NCBI GenBank assembly: GCA_000934385.1
Contig: KN880647.1
Coordinates: forward strand, 1 to 41,619
DNA length: 41,619 nucleotides
Direction: 5' to 3'
DNA from: Cylindrobasidium torrendii FP15055 ss-10
Lineage: Eukaryota; Basidiomycota; Agaricomycetes; Agaricales; Physalacriaceae
Notes under the pieces: model-generated
Told to the model about the DNA's origin: nothing
Database searches by the model: none
What the model saw: the letters and a program-made list of their open reading frames with translations, nothing else
Translations under genes and position numbers: made by a program
In this document: positions 8,662-19,982 of the stretch, one piece after another
Layout of the letters: the number at the start of each line of letters is the position of its first letter
Numbering within the stretch: the first letter of the stretch is position 1

Positions 8662-10684
8662 ATGCCAAAGGACACCTCGAGGACAATGCCTGTCAGCTAC
8701 TCGCCAACTGTGGGACGGGGGGGACCCAATGGTGAGAGATACTTTGCGGTGGTATTAGAACACAGATCTCACTGCATGGCCAGCCGCCGGGATTGCCGCC
8801 GCCGAGCGTACCAGACAGATCAATGCTTTCCGCCGTGCCGAAGGGATTGGACGACCACTTTTTCCTCCTACCTTTGATGAATCCGACCCACCAGTTGTCC
8901 TGAATAGCGAAATAGGCAACCTCACGTACGAGGAACGCGCATACGGAGGCCTGGACAATCTACAGGTTGCCCAAGTTGGCCTCTATACCGAGTGGATCAA
9001 GGGTCTAGTGGACAGACACCGTGCGGCAACGAAAGGCTCCGCGCCTAAGGGCATAGCTACGTCGTCGGAGTTTTTCGCCCCCGTTCGTGTCACAGAAGCG
9101 CCCACTTCGCAGTCGGATCTGGAAATACTGGCCGCCATCCCCGATACACACACAGACCCCCTTGTCGAACCCGAGCACTATGTGGATTCAGCCACTGGCC
9201 AACGCCGCGTCGTGAACCGATTTGGGTTGGTGGCCTCTGCAAAGCTTTTCGATTGTCATCAGAAGAATCTCATGTTTATCGACAACCAGGCCGTAGTCGC
9301 ATTCTACGCTCTCCAGGACCACATCCCTTACGAGTATCGCAAACACGACCGCCATGAGTCCATCGTACCCATCTCGCCGGCAGAGGTCTTCCGTCGCTCC
9401 CTGGTTATCCAAGATAGCGGCACGGATGACCGGCAGCGTATCTTCTATGTGGCGGGGCTGCTTATTCTGCGTCGCATGGCCCATCTCACTGCACCCCAGT
9501 ACTGGGATATGACCATGATGGCAGCGCTGGACTGGTGCAACAAGAACCCTACATGGTTCAACGAGCACGACGCTCTCAACTCCGTTGTGCCTCACTTCCG
9601 CACCGCCCGACTGTTGAAGAAGTCCCCGCACGCATTGCGCCCGGGTATCTTCTCGGATCAGCCTCGGTATATCGACATTGCCGCTTTTGGCCTAGTATAC
9701 ATGGCGGCGTGGTCCCCAGATGCAGACCCGGGCTTTGTATATACGGCATCGCTGCAGGTCTCCCAGAGTTCGTGCATTGCCATTCATATGATGACCATAT
9801 CGTCCCCCATCATCCGCTCCTTCTCTGGACTGGCATCTCCCGTCCAAGGAGCGGTAGCCCAGTTCCAGGCTATCTTCACGGCGTTCTGCATTGTCCCGTT
9901 TCTCTTCCTCGAGGCCCTCGAGCGTTACAACCTCAAGCACCCCAATCGCGCTGTGGACTACCAGCCTGACTCGGTCAACCAGCTCGACCGCTCGTTCATT
10001 CGACCGATTCTTGAGGTCCAGGACATGGGTATGGAGGAGGCCGCCGCAGCCATTGCCCTGGCCGGCTTCACGTATAGCGACCTCCGTGCCGCAAGCGTCT
10101 ATGGGAAGCGTCGAGTTGCCAAGTTGCTTGAGCGGGGACACGACACCAGGCTCTGGAATCACTTCCGTTGGCTGGCCATCCAGAAGGCCGAAGACTATAC
10201 GCAACTCCTGCCTGGTGACCTCGGCCGTCTTGAGCCGCCCCCAGAGTGCAACACCTTGGTTGTTCTCCCCCCGGCACTCAAGGAACGAGTCATCACTCAC
10301 ATCACTGTTGGATATCTGAAGAACCACGGCCCCCACGACGACCCATTCGACGAAGAAGGGGCCCTTCTCATTGGCGAACAGCCTTTCATTCATCACCTGA
10401 CGGAAGAGGATTTCCGCTCCGAGGCTGAGCATGGCCGCGTACAGCTTCCGGCTGATTGGGTTCGCGAGGAGTTCGAGCAGTCCGAGGATGGCCCCGTCGC
10501 CCGCGAGCTAGCGTTCCTGCGCGATAGCTACGACACGTCGTTGGATGAGGAACTGCCGTCGCCATTGCCTGACATGGAGAGTGTTGAGACCGCCGCGGAT
10601 ACCCAACACATGCAGGAGTTCCTTGCCGAGGGTGAAGACTATGGCATTGACTACTCCGACATGGCCACCACTCCGGCTGCCTGA
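8662..10684 (+). CDS. Third ORF of the retrotransposon, unknown function (about 656 aa, likely one intron)
   Basis: No family is recognised. The long frame (open from 8759 to TGA at 10682-10684) has no ATG before 9272. An ATG at 8662 in another frame opens a short exon (MPKDTSRTMPVS), and splicing out 8732-8783 (52 bases, GTGAGA donor, CTCAC branch-like site, CCAG acceptor) joins it in frame to AAGIAAAERT. A shorter 34-base intron with acceptor at 8765 is also in frame. The joined product is about 656 residues, without a clear signal peptide. One strongly hydrophobic stretch (QAIFTAFCIVPFLFL, about 9868-9912) could be a membrane segment or a buried helix. The C-terminus is acidic. It sits where env lies in retroviruses, but no envelope signature is seen. 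Third codon positions look more GC-rich than in pol, suggesting a separate origin. Confidence 0.72.
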
Positions 10685-10859
10685 ACTGCAGGGTTGCGCC
10701 GCTTCTACAGCCCTATTGTTTATTGATTGTTCCTTACGGTTGTACCTATTCTGCTCCATTTCTCAGGGTACCTCCCACATTACTATACTTCTCCTCTATT
10801 TTTTTGCATAAAAAAGAACTTACTTACTCCTCTCATCCTACTAACCTTTCCTCTAGCCT

Positions 10860-10893
10860 TAGAGTCCGTGACGAGGACTCTAGTTGGGGGGTA
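10860..10893 (+). other. Hairpin and G-rich polypurine tract before the 3' LTR
   Basis: TAGAGTCC (10860-10867) and GGACTCTA (10875-10882) form a perfect 8-bp inverted repeat around GTGACGA. Directly after it GGGGGG (10886-10891) plus TA abuts the TG of the 3' LTR. The G tract is the likely plus-strand primer. The two bases between it and the LTR match the usual trimming of unintegrated ends by integrase. Confidence 0.65.
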
Positions 10894-11063
10894 TGTAAGG
10901 GATACACCCATACAGAGTAGTATTACGTAAGTACGTATTGCGCTGCAGACACGACTTAGTCATCGCGCAGTAGATTAGATTAGATTAGTCTTTTTACCTT
11001 TCACCAGCATCTTCTGCAATTAAGTTTGTTCAGATTCAGTGCTGCGTGAACGGGCTTTTTACA
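10894..11063 (+). repeat. 3' LTR
   Basis: The 170-bp copy is identical by eye to 1014-1183. It is followed at 11064-11068 by the second cagag target duplication. Confidence 0.95.
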
Positions 11064-11143
11064 CAGAGCTCGAGGCCCTGCGTTCGGAGAATCAGCAACT
11101 TCGAGCGCGACGTGCGAGTGAACCTCTGGATTCCGAGTCGTAA
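11064..11143 (+). pseudogene. Proton channel (Hv1-like), orphaned 3' end of the last exon
   Basis: After the duplicated cagag, bases 11069-11143 continue the frame left at 1013. They encode 24 residues (LEALRSENQQLRAR, then a Ser/Glu-rich end) and TAA at 11141. The heptad pattern of leucines continues the coiled coil interrupted at 1013. The pre-insertion protein would have been about 213 residues, a usual length for fungal Hv1 channels. This segment is now cut off from its promoter by 10 kb. Confidence 0.88.
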
Positions 11144-11481
11144 ATACGCTACCGCAAGCTTCGTTATACCCTCGAAAGCTACAGTCGAATCTCGCTTGGA
11201 TAGCCGGGATAAGTCTGTTTATTATCATCTATCACGTCCTAGCCTCTACACACGGGAAAGGAAATAAATATCGCTAGGTATACAGTGTGGGGGTACAAAC
11301 AAGTCCAATGATTAGTCTGTCGCTCTAGATAAGTACAGGGAAATCGTTCACGGAACGTCTCTCGGGGAGGTCGTAAAGAGCAAGCAAGTCCGAACATGGA
11401 TGCGTACAACGTATCGTCAGTGGGTCAGTCCTTCAAGGACACCAAAAATCGTATCATGATGGGAAAAACTCCAAGCATAAG
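11144..11481. other. Convergent 3' intergenic region
   Basis: This holds the former 3' UTR of the proton channel and the 3' flank of the minus-strand membrane protein gene. I see no gene, tRNA or repeat in it. Confidence 0.5.
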
Positions 11482-12717
11482 TTAGTGTGCAACGGTAGCA
11501 GCCCGGCTAACCGTGCTTTTCGTGAGGTCCGCGCGGAGCCACTGTGAATGGCGGGGAAGAGGAATCGGCTTGTCATGGTCGGCCACATCGGTCGCAAAGG
11601 ACATCATTGTCTGGCGTCCGAGTCCAGTGGACTCTGTATCAATGCTGAAATGCGACCGCATAGCTGGGACAGGCGGAGGGGCAGGCGGGCGGCTGAGCAC
11701 ACGCGAATCGCGGAAGCGCTCGACAAATCGCGAGCCGATGGACAACGCCTGGGTAGGCGGGCGGGGCGGGCGCTGGGGCCTGTTCTGAAATGAAGAAACG
11801 GCGGAGAGGCGCTCGTCGTCGCGCAACATAAATGGAGAGTCAATGCCGCGCTTGATGTCGATGGACTGTGACCAGTGTGTCTTTTCAGCCTTTTCGCAGT
11901 CGGTGTCGGCGGAGGAGGCGATGTTGGCGAGGTAGCGTGTCCAGGTGTCGTTATCCGGGTCGAGGAGCTCCTTAGTACCAGGCTGGCCAACATACTCGAT
12001 GCAGTTGGGGTTGAACCATGGGACGGCGTAAATGGAGGTAATCCAAATCGTGGGAAGGTCGCGCCCGTGGGATAGGACACTAATGAGGAGTAGGAAGAAG
12101 TATCCGAGCACTATAGAAGGTCTGTTAGACGAGCGTCTTAACACTTGCGGGGTAACGCACGGGTGAAGCTTTTGAGCCAGACAGTAGGAATGAGCAAGTA
12201 GGATGATGCGCAAATGCCCCATTCGCTGGAGAACTGGCAGGTCATGACGGGTCCGTTCGCGACAAGGCTGATGGAGGCTCCGACTTCGAACATGGACAAC
12301 ATGCAGACCCAGCCAATCTCGAATCCGACGATCGCAAGTTTGAACTTCTTGAAGGCAAACTCGATGAACGAGCTACAGAGCAATTTAGAACAACTTGAGA
12401 AGGGATGATGATACGAGGCGACGCACAGTGCAATGAACACAAACAGCAGGCAGCTATCGAACACAAGAAGGGCGGCAGAGCCGGGAACTGGCAAGAATGA
12501 TGAGCGGCCGGCGCACTCGGCGACACAACTCAACACGTACCGGGCTGTTGGATGGCCTTGGTGGCCGCGATGTTCCAGGCGGCGAACACAAGAACTAGCA
12601 AGCTGAAGTATGTCAAGAGCGCTGCAAACGTAATAAGGTTAGCGCCAGCAGACAAGAAAAATGGCAGCGCCGCGCACCGAAGGTCACCAGGCGGGCAATC
12701 AAAAATGGGCTCCTCAT
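11482..12717 (-). CDS. Four-span (MARVEL-like) membrane protein with proline-rich tail, copy A
   Basis: Four exons (12717-12678, 12621-12541, 12487-12161, 12110-11482) join in frame with GT/AG introns to 358 residues. Hydrophobic segments are ALLTYFSLLVLVFAAW, ALLVFDSCLLFVFIALC, LAIVGFEIGWVCMLSMFE and LLGYFFLLLISVL, giving four spans with short loops. This is the layout of MARVEL-like fungal membrane proteins, which act in membrane apposition and vesicle traffic. After the last span about 150 residues are soluble, with PPRPP and PPAPPPVP runs that could bind SH3 or WW domains. The ATG at 12717 is chosen because it opens the first exon before the first span. A similar gene follows upstream on the same strand. 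Family assignment rests on topology, not on a diagnostic motif. Confidence 0.7.
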
Positions 12718-13407
12718 AGTGGTCGTAGTGGTAGTGACAGGTAGTAAGGCAGGAGTAGAGGTCGTAGCGTCGGCCGACTAGCGGAAAAGGATATAATAAA
12801 GAATGCAGGCAATCCCGTGTATATGGGCGTGAGTGGGTTTGTTCGTTACTGCCACACAGTGGACAGCGTCAAAAAGTCGTGAAGATGAACGAGAATCCCG
12901 GCCAAGGGAGGAATGGGAAGGAAAGTAATACGAACCAGCTTCCGGTTTATATAATAGCACATTTGGGGGGGCCAAGAACAATAAGCCATCAACCACGTTG
13001 AGGGACAATGAACCCCTCCCTCATTAAGAACAATGGCAGCACAGCCACCCCCTATGCATTGCGGTTGTTTGGCTTCAATGTTTGTCCCCGACTGGTATTG
13101 GACAATAAACATCGACATCGCTACCCTGGGGACGCCTGCATTCTTGTAGAAAGAAGTTGGATGGACGGGAATCCATGTGATGCACCTTCTCACGTGTGGC
13201 AATCTTATGGACGGCGCTGTCTCTTGCCAACCAGCAGCCCTCACAAAAGCAGTTTGAAGTTCGACTGGAAAAAATGTCGACATCTTAGCGACGACGAAAG
13301 GCACTACATATAAAAAAAACAACTATGTGACCCGGATATCTGCGTAAAAAAGCATACAAAATAGCAAACGAATGTGTCCAAGCCAGTTGGGTTCCGGCGT
13401 ACTACTA
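12718..13407. other. Intergenic region between the two membrane-protein genes
   Basis: It holds the promoter of copy A and the 3' flank of copy B. An AT-rich TTATTATATCC element (minus strand, around 12790) lies about 75 bases upstream of the copy A start and may serve as a TATA element. The rest shows only short chance frames. Confidence 0.4.
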
Positions 13408-15050
13408 CTATTGATATGTATTAATCACTATGGGTTGCACACGCGTCTTCCCCTTCGACAAATCTAGTGGCGGTGGCCTGGGTTTGGGTATGGTTGCAGA
13501 AGGCCGCCTCGGTCCTCCTGGTCGATCTCGAGGACTTGTTGGTGGCGACTCGAGGGACCTCCTGGGAGATGGCCCGCTGTCTGACGACGACGGGAGGGGC
13601 GGTAAAGGCTCAGACTCCTTTGGCGTTTCTCGTTTCCGTATCGGCTGGGACATCGCGTCCATCCTCGGCCAGAGTCCCAACGGCGGCGGGGACGATTTCC
13701 TTGGTCCCGTTGTCCGCCCTTGCGAGTCGCGGTCGCGGATGGCAGCAGTTTGGGGAAGGGTGAGCATCGTTTGCATGTGCTGTGAGTAGAACACCGGCCC
13801 AGGAATATCAGATGGCGGAAGGATGGTGCTGCTGGCAAGACCGTGCCGTTGCGGATCGTGCGGGTATGCCTCGACGTCGTAGTACGTTCGCAAGCCACCT
13901 ATCGGGTCTTCACCAGAGGATGGCGAGGATGGGCGCCTAGGCCTCGGCTTTGGCTTGGGAATGGAAATAATGGGCACATTGGGACGCTTCTCCTCGGTGA
14001 CTTGGACTTGTCTGGGCGCATGCGCAACATTCGAGCGCGCATTGCTGGGCGATATCAGTTTGTTGAATCCCGGTGTGGATATGTCGCGGATGTAGGTCGA
14101 CCACACTTGCGGTTCTGAACCTGCCCGCACGATAGTGAGGACAACCAGGAGGGCAAGGTACAAGAAAACTGCTTCCACGGTGAGCGATCCGTTTCAGAGT
14201 GGCGCGGGCGACGACATACGGAGGCTAGTGTTCAACCAGGTGAAGCCCATCAGAACTTGGTTGGAGGTGCATCCTTCGTTCCCGAGGACGTTGCGCCCTA
14301 TGGGCCGTGAGAAAAAAGTGTATACAGGAACGGTACAAGTTCTTACCGTGGGCACTACAAAGTGCTGGCGAATGAGTGGTGAAGTAGGCTGCGCCAGCTG
14401 TAGGCGCCGTCAGATCGAAAAGGTTATCTCCCACGAAGCCAACTCACCCAAATTCATTGCCAGCAGCAGCAGAACCCACAAGCATTCGAACCACACGCGT
14501 GCCGTGAACGGACGGTCAAAAGTTAGCTCTACCGACACACTGACCACAGCATTAGCTCGTTATCAGGGTGATTCGGGAAACATACGCACACAATAAACAC
14601 ATTCGCGATTCCATACGCGCCGAGGAAAGTGAGATAGGTATCCAACGGGTCTGCATCCAAATGAGCCTCCAATCTATTGAGCCATCTCCCAACTGAAGCT
14701 ACGCACATCCAAGGTCCAATTCCTGAACCAAGCTCAGGTTCCACACAGCTGCACTGGCAATTATCGCCGAGCAGACGATAGATAGTGCTACAGACAGACT
14801 ATCAGCGCTTTCGCTCACACTCCGTTTAGATGAGCTGGCTAACCAAAGGCAGCATAGCGTGTACACGAAAAGAACGTTGACATTTTCCGGCAGCCGGCGC
14901 GCAGGACACCGCTCGCGGTGGTTTGGAGGAGCAAGCACCTCGGTGGGAGAGCAAAAGTAAGAAGGGAAAGGGCAGAGTAATATCTCCCATCGAAATATGT
15001 TCGGCTGTATTAGTAATAGCACGGCAAAGCCCAATCGTACGGTAGTCCAT
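13408..15050 (-). CDS. Four-span (MARVEL-like) membrane protein with proline-rich tail, copy B
   Basis: The gene is recognisable by exons on the minus strand that share the layout of copy A. Segments include NVNVLFVYTLCCLWLAS, SVALSIVCSAIIASAAVW, TYLTFLGAYGIANVFIV, then ELTFDRPFTARVWFECLWVL, AGAAYFTTHSPALCSAH, NVLGNEGCTSNQVLMGFTW and AVFLYLALLVVLTIVRA. Clear GT/AG introns separate the last four. The tail of about 230 residues is rich in Pro, Ser and Arg (PKPRPRRPSSPSS and PKPRPPPLDLS), so it is disordered and cytosolic. The 5' end is not resolved: MDYRTIG at 15050 is the best ATG, but I could not join it cleanly to the first hydrophobic frame, so a missed intron, a frameshift or decay of the N-terminus are all possible. 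Confidence 0.6.
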
Positions 15051-15433
15051 CGTCCTGGTTCATCCAATCAGCAATCACCATCATCAATGTGCCACTCCTC
15101 TGATCTTCAAGTTACCTCGAGCGCTCTCCAATCTTCAGCAATTATTCGAAAATAATTAGGTCGTGCACAGAATAGACAGCTGTATTCGTAGGGAAAATAG
15201 TTACTAGATATATAGGGTGATAATCTACAATGGTCATGATACTGCAGAGCTGTGCGAATAATGAGGTGCGTTCTAACGTTGCGATGCGTGGTTTCTTGCT
15301 GCCCAAAGGGTCCGACGTTGCCTAAACAATGCTCTCCGTCCGCTGGTCACCCAGGATACCAGCTTAATCAACCATCCTGGACAGCGACACATGGTCGCTC
15401 TCTCTCACCGATGACGACAACGGATGCCCAAGA
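15051..15433. other. Intergenic region upstream of copy B
   Basis: It holds the 5' flank of copy B and the 3' flank of the PP4 subunit gene, both on the minus strand. It is AT-rich around 15140-15230. No gene or repeat was seen. Confidence 0.4.
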
Positions 15434-18400
15434 TCATGGACGCCCTGCTCGGGGAGGAGGAGGTCGAGAGAAAACGGCAAATTCGGATGAGGGCTCCTGT
15501 CGTGCTGAATCCATGCGAGTTGCCAGAAGGGCCGGCTCACTCAAATCAGGGACATAAAGAAGAACCTCTCGAGATTCCTCTTGCACAAAAGATCGTACCA
15601 ACTCGTGCAGTGCCGATTCAGCAGTGACATCCGGAATGTTGGCGCCTGATAAAATCAACGTCTATTCCTGGTGGGAAATGCGGGAGACATACCATGAAGG
15701 CAGGCGGCAAGACGGGCAACACCTATTCGCACGCCGACAATAGGATCCTTTGCCAATGGTCGCAACAATTGTGCGCAACTGTCGGTGAGCGTGGTCGGAG
15801 CGCTGCGATGGGGTTCTGGAACCAACAGGGCCTCAAGAGCTGCCACATATCTACCATGTCTGTCAGTTGGACCCAATTTACAAGTTCACAGAAACGCACG
15901 TCATGCGTCGTCTTCCAACGTCCGAACGACCAAGGCCGACCAGCTCAGACCGTAATCGTTGAAGACTCCGTGGTTCACGCTCAGCAGCAGTCCAGAGGTT
16001 AGGAAGCTACAAGTCGAGTAAGTATGTGGACGGAAACAAAGAAAAGATTAAGCGTACACATCGAACTGCTGCTTCGCGAACAGCATGCACAGTGTCGGCC
16101 AATCCTATGCCCACCAACCCACATACCAGGTCGAGGAACAACATGAAGTCGTGCGCGTCCATGCTCTTGATGGCATCAACGAGAACTGGAATGCTGCGCA
16201 CAAGCGATTCCCTTTCCTTCCACGATGTGTACTTGTTATCTTGCCATTGCTTTGAGATGACCTCCAACAGCGTTCGGCGACCGTCACGAGATACAGACTC
16301 GAACAAGACTTCCATGGCCTGCACCCCTCGCATGCGCACCTCAGCATCACTTCCTTCCACGGAATTGCGCCAGACAGCAATCAAGTCCCGATCCGCAATG
16401 TCTGGACCTAACATCTTTGCCATCTCGCCCACAGACGCTGCCAATGTCCGGCGTATACTGGGGGAAGATTCCTTCGCCAACCGTAGATACGTGGGACGCA
16501 AGGTTGTGTCCCAGTTCGAAGGGCCGAGCGCGAGGGTGACAGCCGGGTAGTTGAAAGCGGTGATGAGGGGTCGTGCTGAATCGGTGCAGAACAACTTGAG
16601 GTGTTCGCCTTCAGACTGGCTGACCGAACGGTGGATGCCTAATCGATGCACGTCTTGTCGCCCCATAAACAGAAGAAGCAACTCTTCAGGGAGCGGCGAT
16701 GAACCTCCGGGACTTGAACCCTCGTCATGAAACGTGTGGATGATTTCACCGAGTGACTCTAGGACTCCAGAACGCACGTCAGAAGACTCGTCCATAGCGA
16801 GTGTCTGGACGCAGTGTAACGCAAAGACGCGGCGTTGCTTCAATGGTAGACGTGAGAGAACACCTGGCAGAGCGAATAGAGAGGAATGGCGGACATGGGA
16901 GTCGGAGTCACCGACAAGTTTGTCGAGGAGAGGGACCTAGCATAAGTCAGACACATAAAGATGAGGATGTAAGCCACTGACCAACGAGAGTTGGACAAGC
17001 TCAGAGGGGATGGCTTTGGCTAGTGCACCAAGAGCAAAACTAGACTCTCGGCGGACCCATGGGACAGAGTCCGTGGCAAAACGCTCGATTTCCTTAATGA
17101 ATGGTGCGTGAGACGATGGCTCGAGATACCCTGTCGGACAATGAGTTCACGTTATGAGTTTTCTGCTCGTTGTTGCGTACCGTTGTTGGTGACTAGTGCC
17201 ATTAGATTTGCACTTGCCATGCGCTTGACAGCAGCCTGGTCCTCTTCATCCTGTACCTCGGGCAGACTGGACGTGCCACTGCGAGGCGGTATGAGGTTCT
17301 CGGTAGAATCATTTTGCAGGTCGACCATACTCCTGAGAGGGGATGAAGGCTGACTTGCGGGTTGTGGCTGCGACGGTGGTGTCGAATACTGAGCGCTATG
17401 AGGGTCGGGCGTGCTTTTGGGAAGTGGAGAATAACGAGGAGACGGTGATGACCGATTACTTGGTGAACGTCGAAAAGCAGGCGCATGAGTCGCTTCCGAA
17501 CGTGGAAGGTCGGTCGGAGGATATAATACAGAGGAGCTTGCAGCGCTGCTTGCGGAAGAGGTAGACATTGATCCACTTGGACTGGGACCAGATGAGGATC
17601 CTGAAGAAGAATAATCACTCCACAAGGAGCTCGGTGATCCACTTTGTGGGCGGTCAACGTTCGGGGCAACATGGATTGGGAAGTAAGGATTGAAGTCGTC
17701 CTCTGGTCGGATTTCGATGGGATCAGGATGGTCGGGATGGTCGGTCTTGGTCTCCGACAAGCTGCCCGAATAAGGCGAATATGTGCTAGACTCGCCGTCC
17801 TCAAGCTGATAATCGTCACCATCATAGATGGTGGTATCGAGGTCCGATATGTTCTCCAAACCAAGCACCAAGTTGTCTAACAACTCACGCTCGAATGCAT
17901 GCCGTTTCTCCCGATCGAAATGACCCATAGGAATTGGCTGTCCGGTAGCTTGTACTACATCCGCAGACGAGTGGTCATACGGATGCGCGAGTTGGTACGC
18001 CGAATGCTCTTCCTCCATGGCATCCGAGTTGTGAAGACGATTCAAGAGGTCGACCACAATACCTTTGGCGGAAGACCCGACCATGTAATTGGGACTGAGG
18101 ACCAAGCCACCAAGGATTGTCGTGAAGGCATCAACCGGAATAGCGGGTGGTGATTGTGAAACCTCTGGAGAGAATTGTTCGCCGATTTGACAGTGCTGAT
18201 AAACATATCATTAGTTTGAGAACATCGGTGAAAAAGCAGCGACGCGTACAGTCAGAAACCACCAGATGACTGAGCACAGACCCGAAGTTAGAGCCTCCCT
18301 GACTGCATCGTCTGGAGACAATGTGAGCTGGCGATGGGAGAAATGATGTCAACGGATTCGCACCTTGATCGTGCGAGAGAACATGAAGTAGCGGAAGAAC

Positions 18401-19081
18401 ATATTCGACGGCCTCTTGTGGAGAAAGAAGTTCGAGGATATTGAGCAGGTCTTGTGAGATGAAGATGCGATGGTATACCGCTTGGCTGGTGGCGAAGAGA
18501 TAGACTTTCTCGAGTGGGCTGAGTCCGTCCATGCCTTCGTCATCCAAAGTTGTATCCACATTGGAAACGTCGGGGAAGGCGTCGTCGGTGTCGGACTGTA
18601 TGGAGGGCGAGGGTGGGTTCAAATCGACTGGACTTGGTAATGGGCGCGGACATGTGGAAGAAGGAGAAGGGATGGGAGGCGAGGGTGAATGGATGGCGGC
18701 TTGGAATTTAAATTGCAGTGTGCCATTTGGAGGATTGGGGGAAGTGACTTCAACAGAGCGGAGCTGCAGTACAAGCCCGTCTTCGTTGGCGGGTGAAACG
18801 ATAGGTGATGATGGAGCAGTGTAGAACGTCAGGGCCGGTGACGCTAATGGGCTCGTGAACGGGTCGTCCAGTCGGTACGATGGCGAAGGCGTGTATGCGG
18901 ACGATGAGCGGCAGGAGGGAGCGATACCAGCGGCGGCCAAATACGGTGCAGGCATAGAGATATAGGTGGGGTGTGAGGCCCGCATAGAGGAATTGGGCCC
19001 GTCCGAAAAGGAACCCTTCTTGGTGGGGTCGGAAGAAGAGTTGGTTATGCACTCTTCAAGCATGGACACTAATTGGCCCAT
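15434..19081 (-). CDS. HEAT-repeat protein phosphatase 4 regulatory subunit 1-like protein
   Basis: Such subunits bind and direct the PP4 catalytic subunit through HEAT repeats. The first exon (from 19081) encodes a long Ser/Pro-rich leader, then SPLEKVYLFATSQAV and SPQEAVEYVLPLLHVLSHD. Exon 18311-18250 gives DDAVREALTSGLCSVIWWF; exon 18195-17181 gives HCQIGEQFSPE, AFTTILGGLVLSPNYMVG and a large acidic, Ser-rich insertion. Later exons (17130-16982, from 16936, then several to 15434) carry HEAT repeats such as DSDSHVRHSSLFALPGVLSR, DESSDVRSGVLESLGEI, EVRMRGVQAMEVLFE and DPIVGVRIGVARLAAC. All joins tested keep frame. The start could be 19099 or a later Met (19063). The PP4R1 call rests on recalled similarity of several blocks. 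Confidence 0.8.
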
Positions 19082-19982
19082 ATTATTACGCGTGCACATA
19101 CAAAAGAGGGCAAGGGACGCACTGGTGCATTAAACTCGTACCAGCGACTTTTGAACCATTGACTTGACTAAATGAACCATTCACGAGCGAGTAATCAAAC
19201 AGCAGCGGGTATGCGTGGTGGATGATGTGAAGGGACATTCAACCCGAGCGCGAGGCGGCCAGGAAACCTCGAGTATGTGGCCTGGAGCAGGTGGAGCTGC
19301 AGGCGTCACGGAGCTGCTTGTTGGTCGGGCACCGCCGTTGTGCGCGCAAAATCGTCGGTGGTGTCGGGGAAGATGATAGGCGCCGCGGCTCTAGTCTGCT
19401 TTTGGGGGAGTACAAGCGGCCGTGATAGCTAAGGGAAAGTGCAAAAACCATCTCTGATGCAATGGAATTATGATGTCACCATCACGTGGTAACCTAAGGC
19501 ACAATGGAGAATTCGGAACTCGCCCCGACGCACAACCGACAGCTCACTGATTTGGACTGCATATGTAGGCGGTGGTGTTTTCTCATCCAACGACTTTTTT
19601 TCTTCAACAAAACCAGCCACCTTCATCCAAACGGAAAAAAAAAAATCTTTGCGTCATTGCCCAGCAGCATATGCACTCGGAACAAGCTTGTGTAGCCCTG
19701 TGCCTCGATGCCTAGAACACCTCAAGACCGTTGAATTTAGAGTTCGTTTCCGAGATAGGCAGGCTACGGGTCATGTGCTTGTCGAGTGCATTGCACAATA
19801 CTGCTTGAGGCTTAACCAGGGCTTTTGTATGGCGGTGGTGCCGAAACAGCGCCGCTCGTGTTTTGTGGTAAGCTATGACTGCGGTAGCGCAGTGAATATT
19901 ACAGGTATTTCCATTGAACAACCCCGTCACATCACATCGGAAGGAGGCTGTATACGGCGCAACAAACATGCTACCATCTACC
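19082..19982. other. Intergenic region, PP4-subunit promoter and GH43 3' flank
   Basis: It lies between the start of the PP4 subunit gene and the end of the GH43 gene. It includes a ten-base A run near 19635. The short frames are not gene-like. I see no RNA gene. Confidence 0.4.

Larger units (their letters stand above)
1014..11063 (+). mobile_element. Complete Ty3/gypsy chromovirus LTR retrotransposon with a third ORF
   Basis: The element is 10,050 bp long, bounded by 170-bp LTRs and a 5-bp target duplication. Inside are a structured leader (1184-1471), Gag-protease, an in-frame UGA, Pol in the order RT-RNase H-integrase-chromodomain (Ty3/gypsy order, chromovirus type), an extra ORF of about 656 residues and a G-rich tract before the 3' LTR. 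Reading the two LTRs side by side I see no difference, so the insertion looks recent. The Gag-PR and Pol frames are open throughout apart from the single UGA, so the copy may be active. It lies in the same orientation as the host gene it interrupts. Confidence 0.96.

Noticed and set aside
8656..8662. TGACTCA overlapping the third-ORF start as a Gcn4 site
   Set aside because: It overlaps the ATG itself and has no promoter context; a seven-base match in 10 kb is expected by chance.
10723..10930. Small frames ending inside the 3' LTR (tail KGYTHTE)
   Set aside because: They end at the same LTR stop used by the truncated channel but have no conserved content; they are chance frames after the third ORF.
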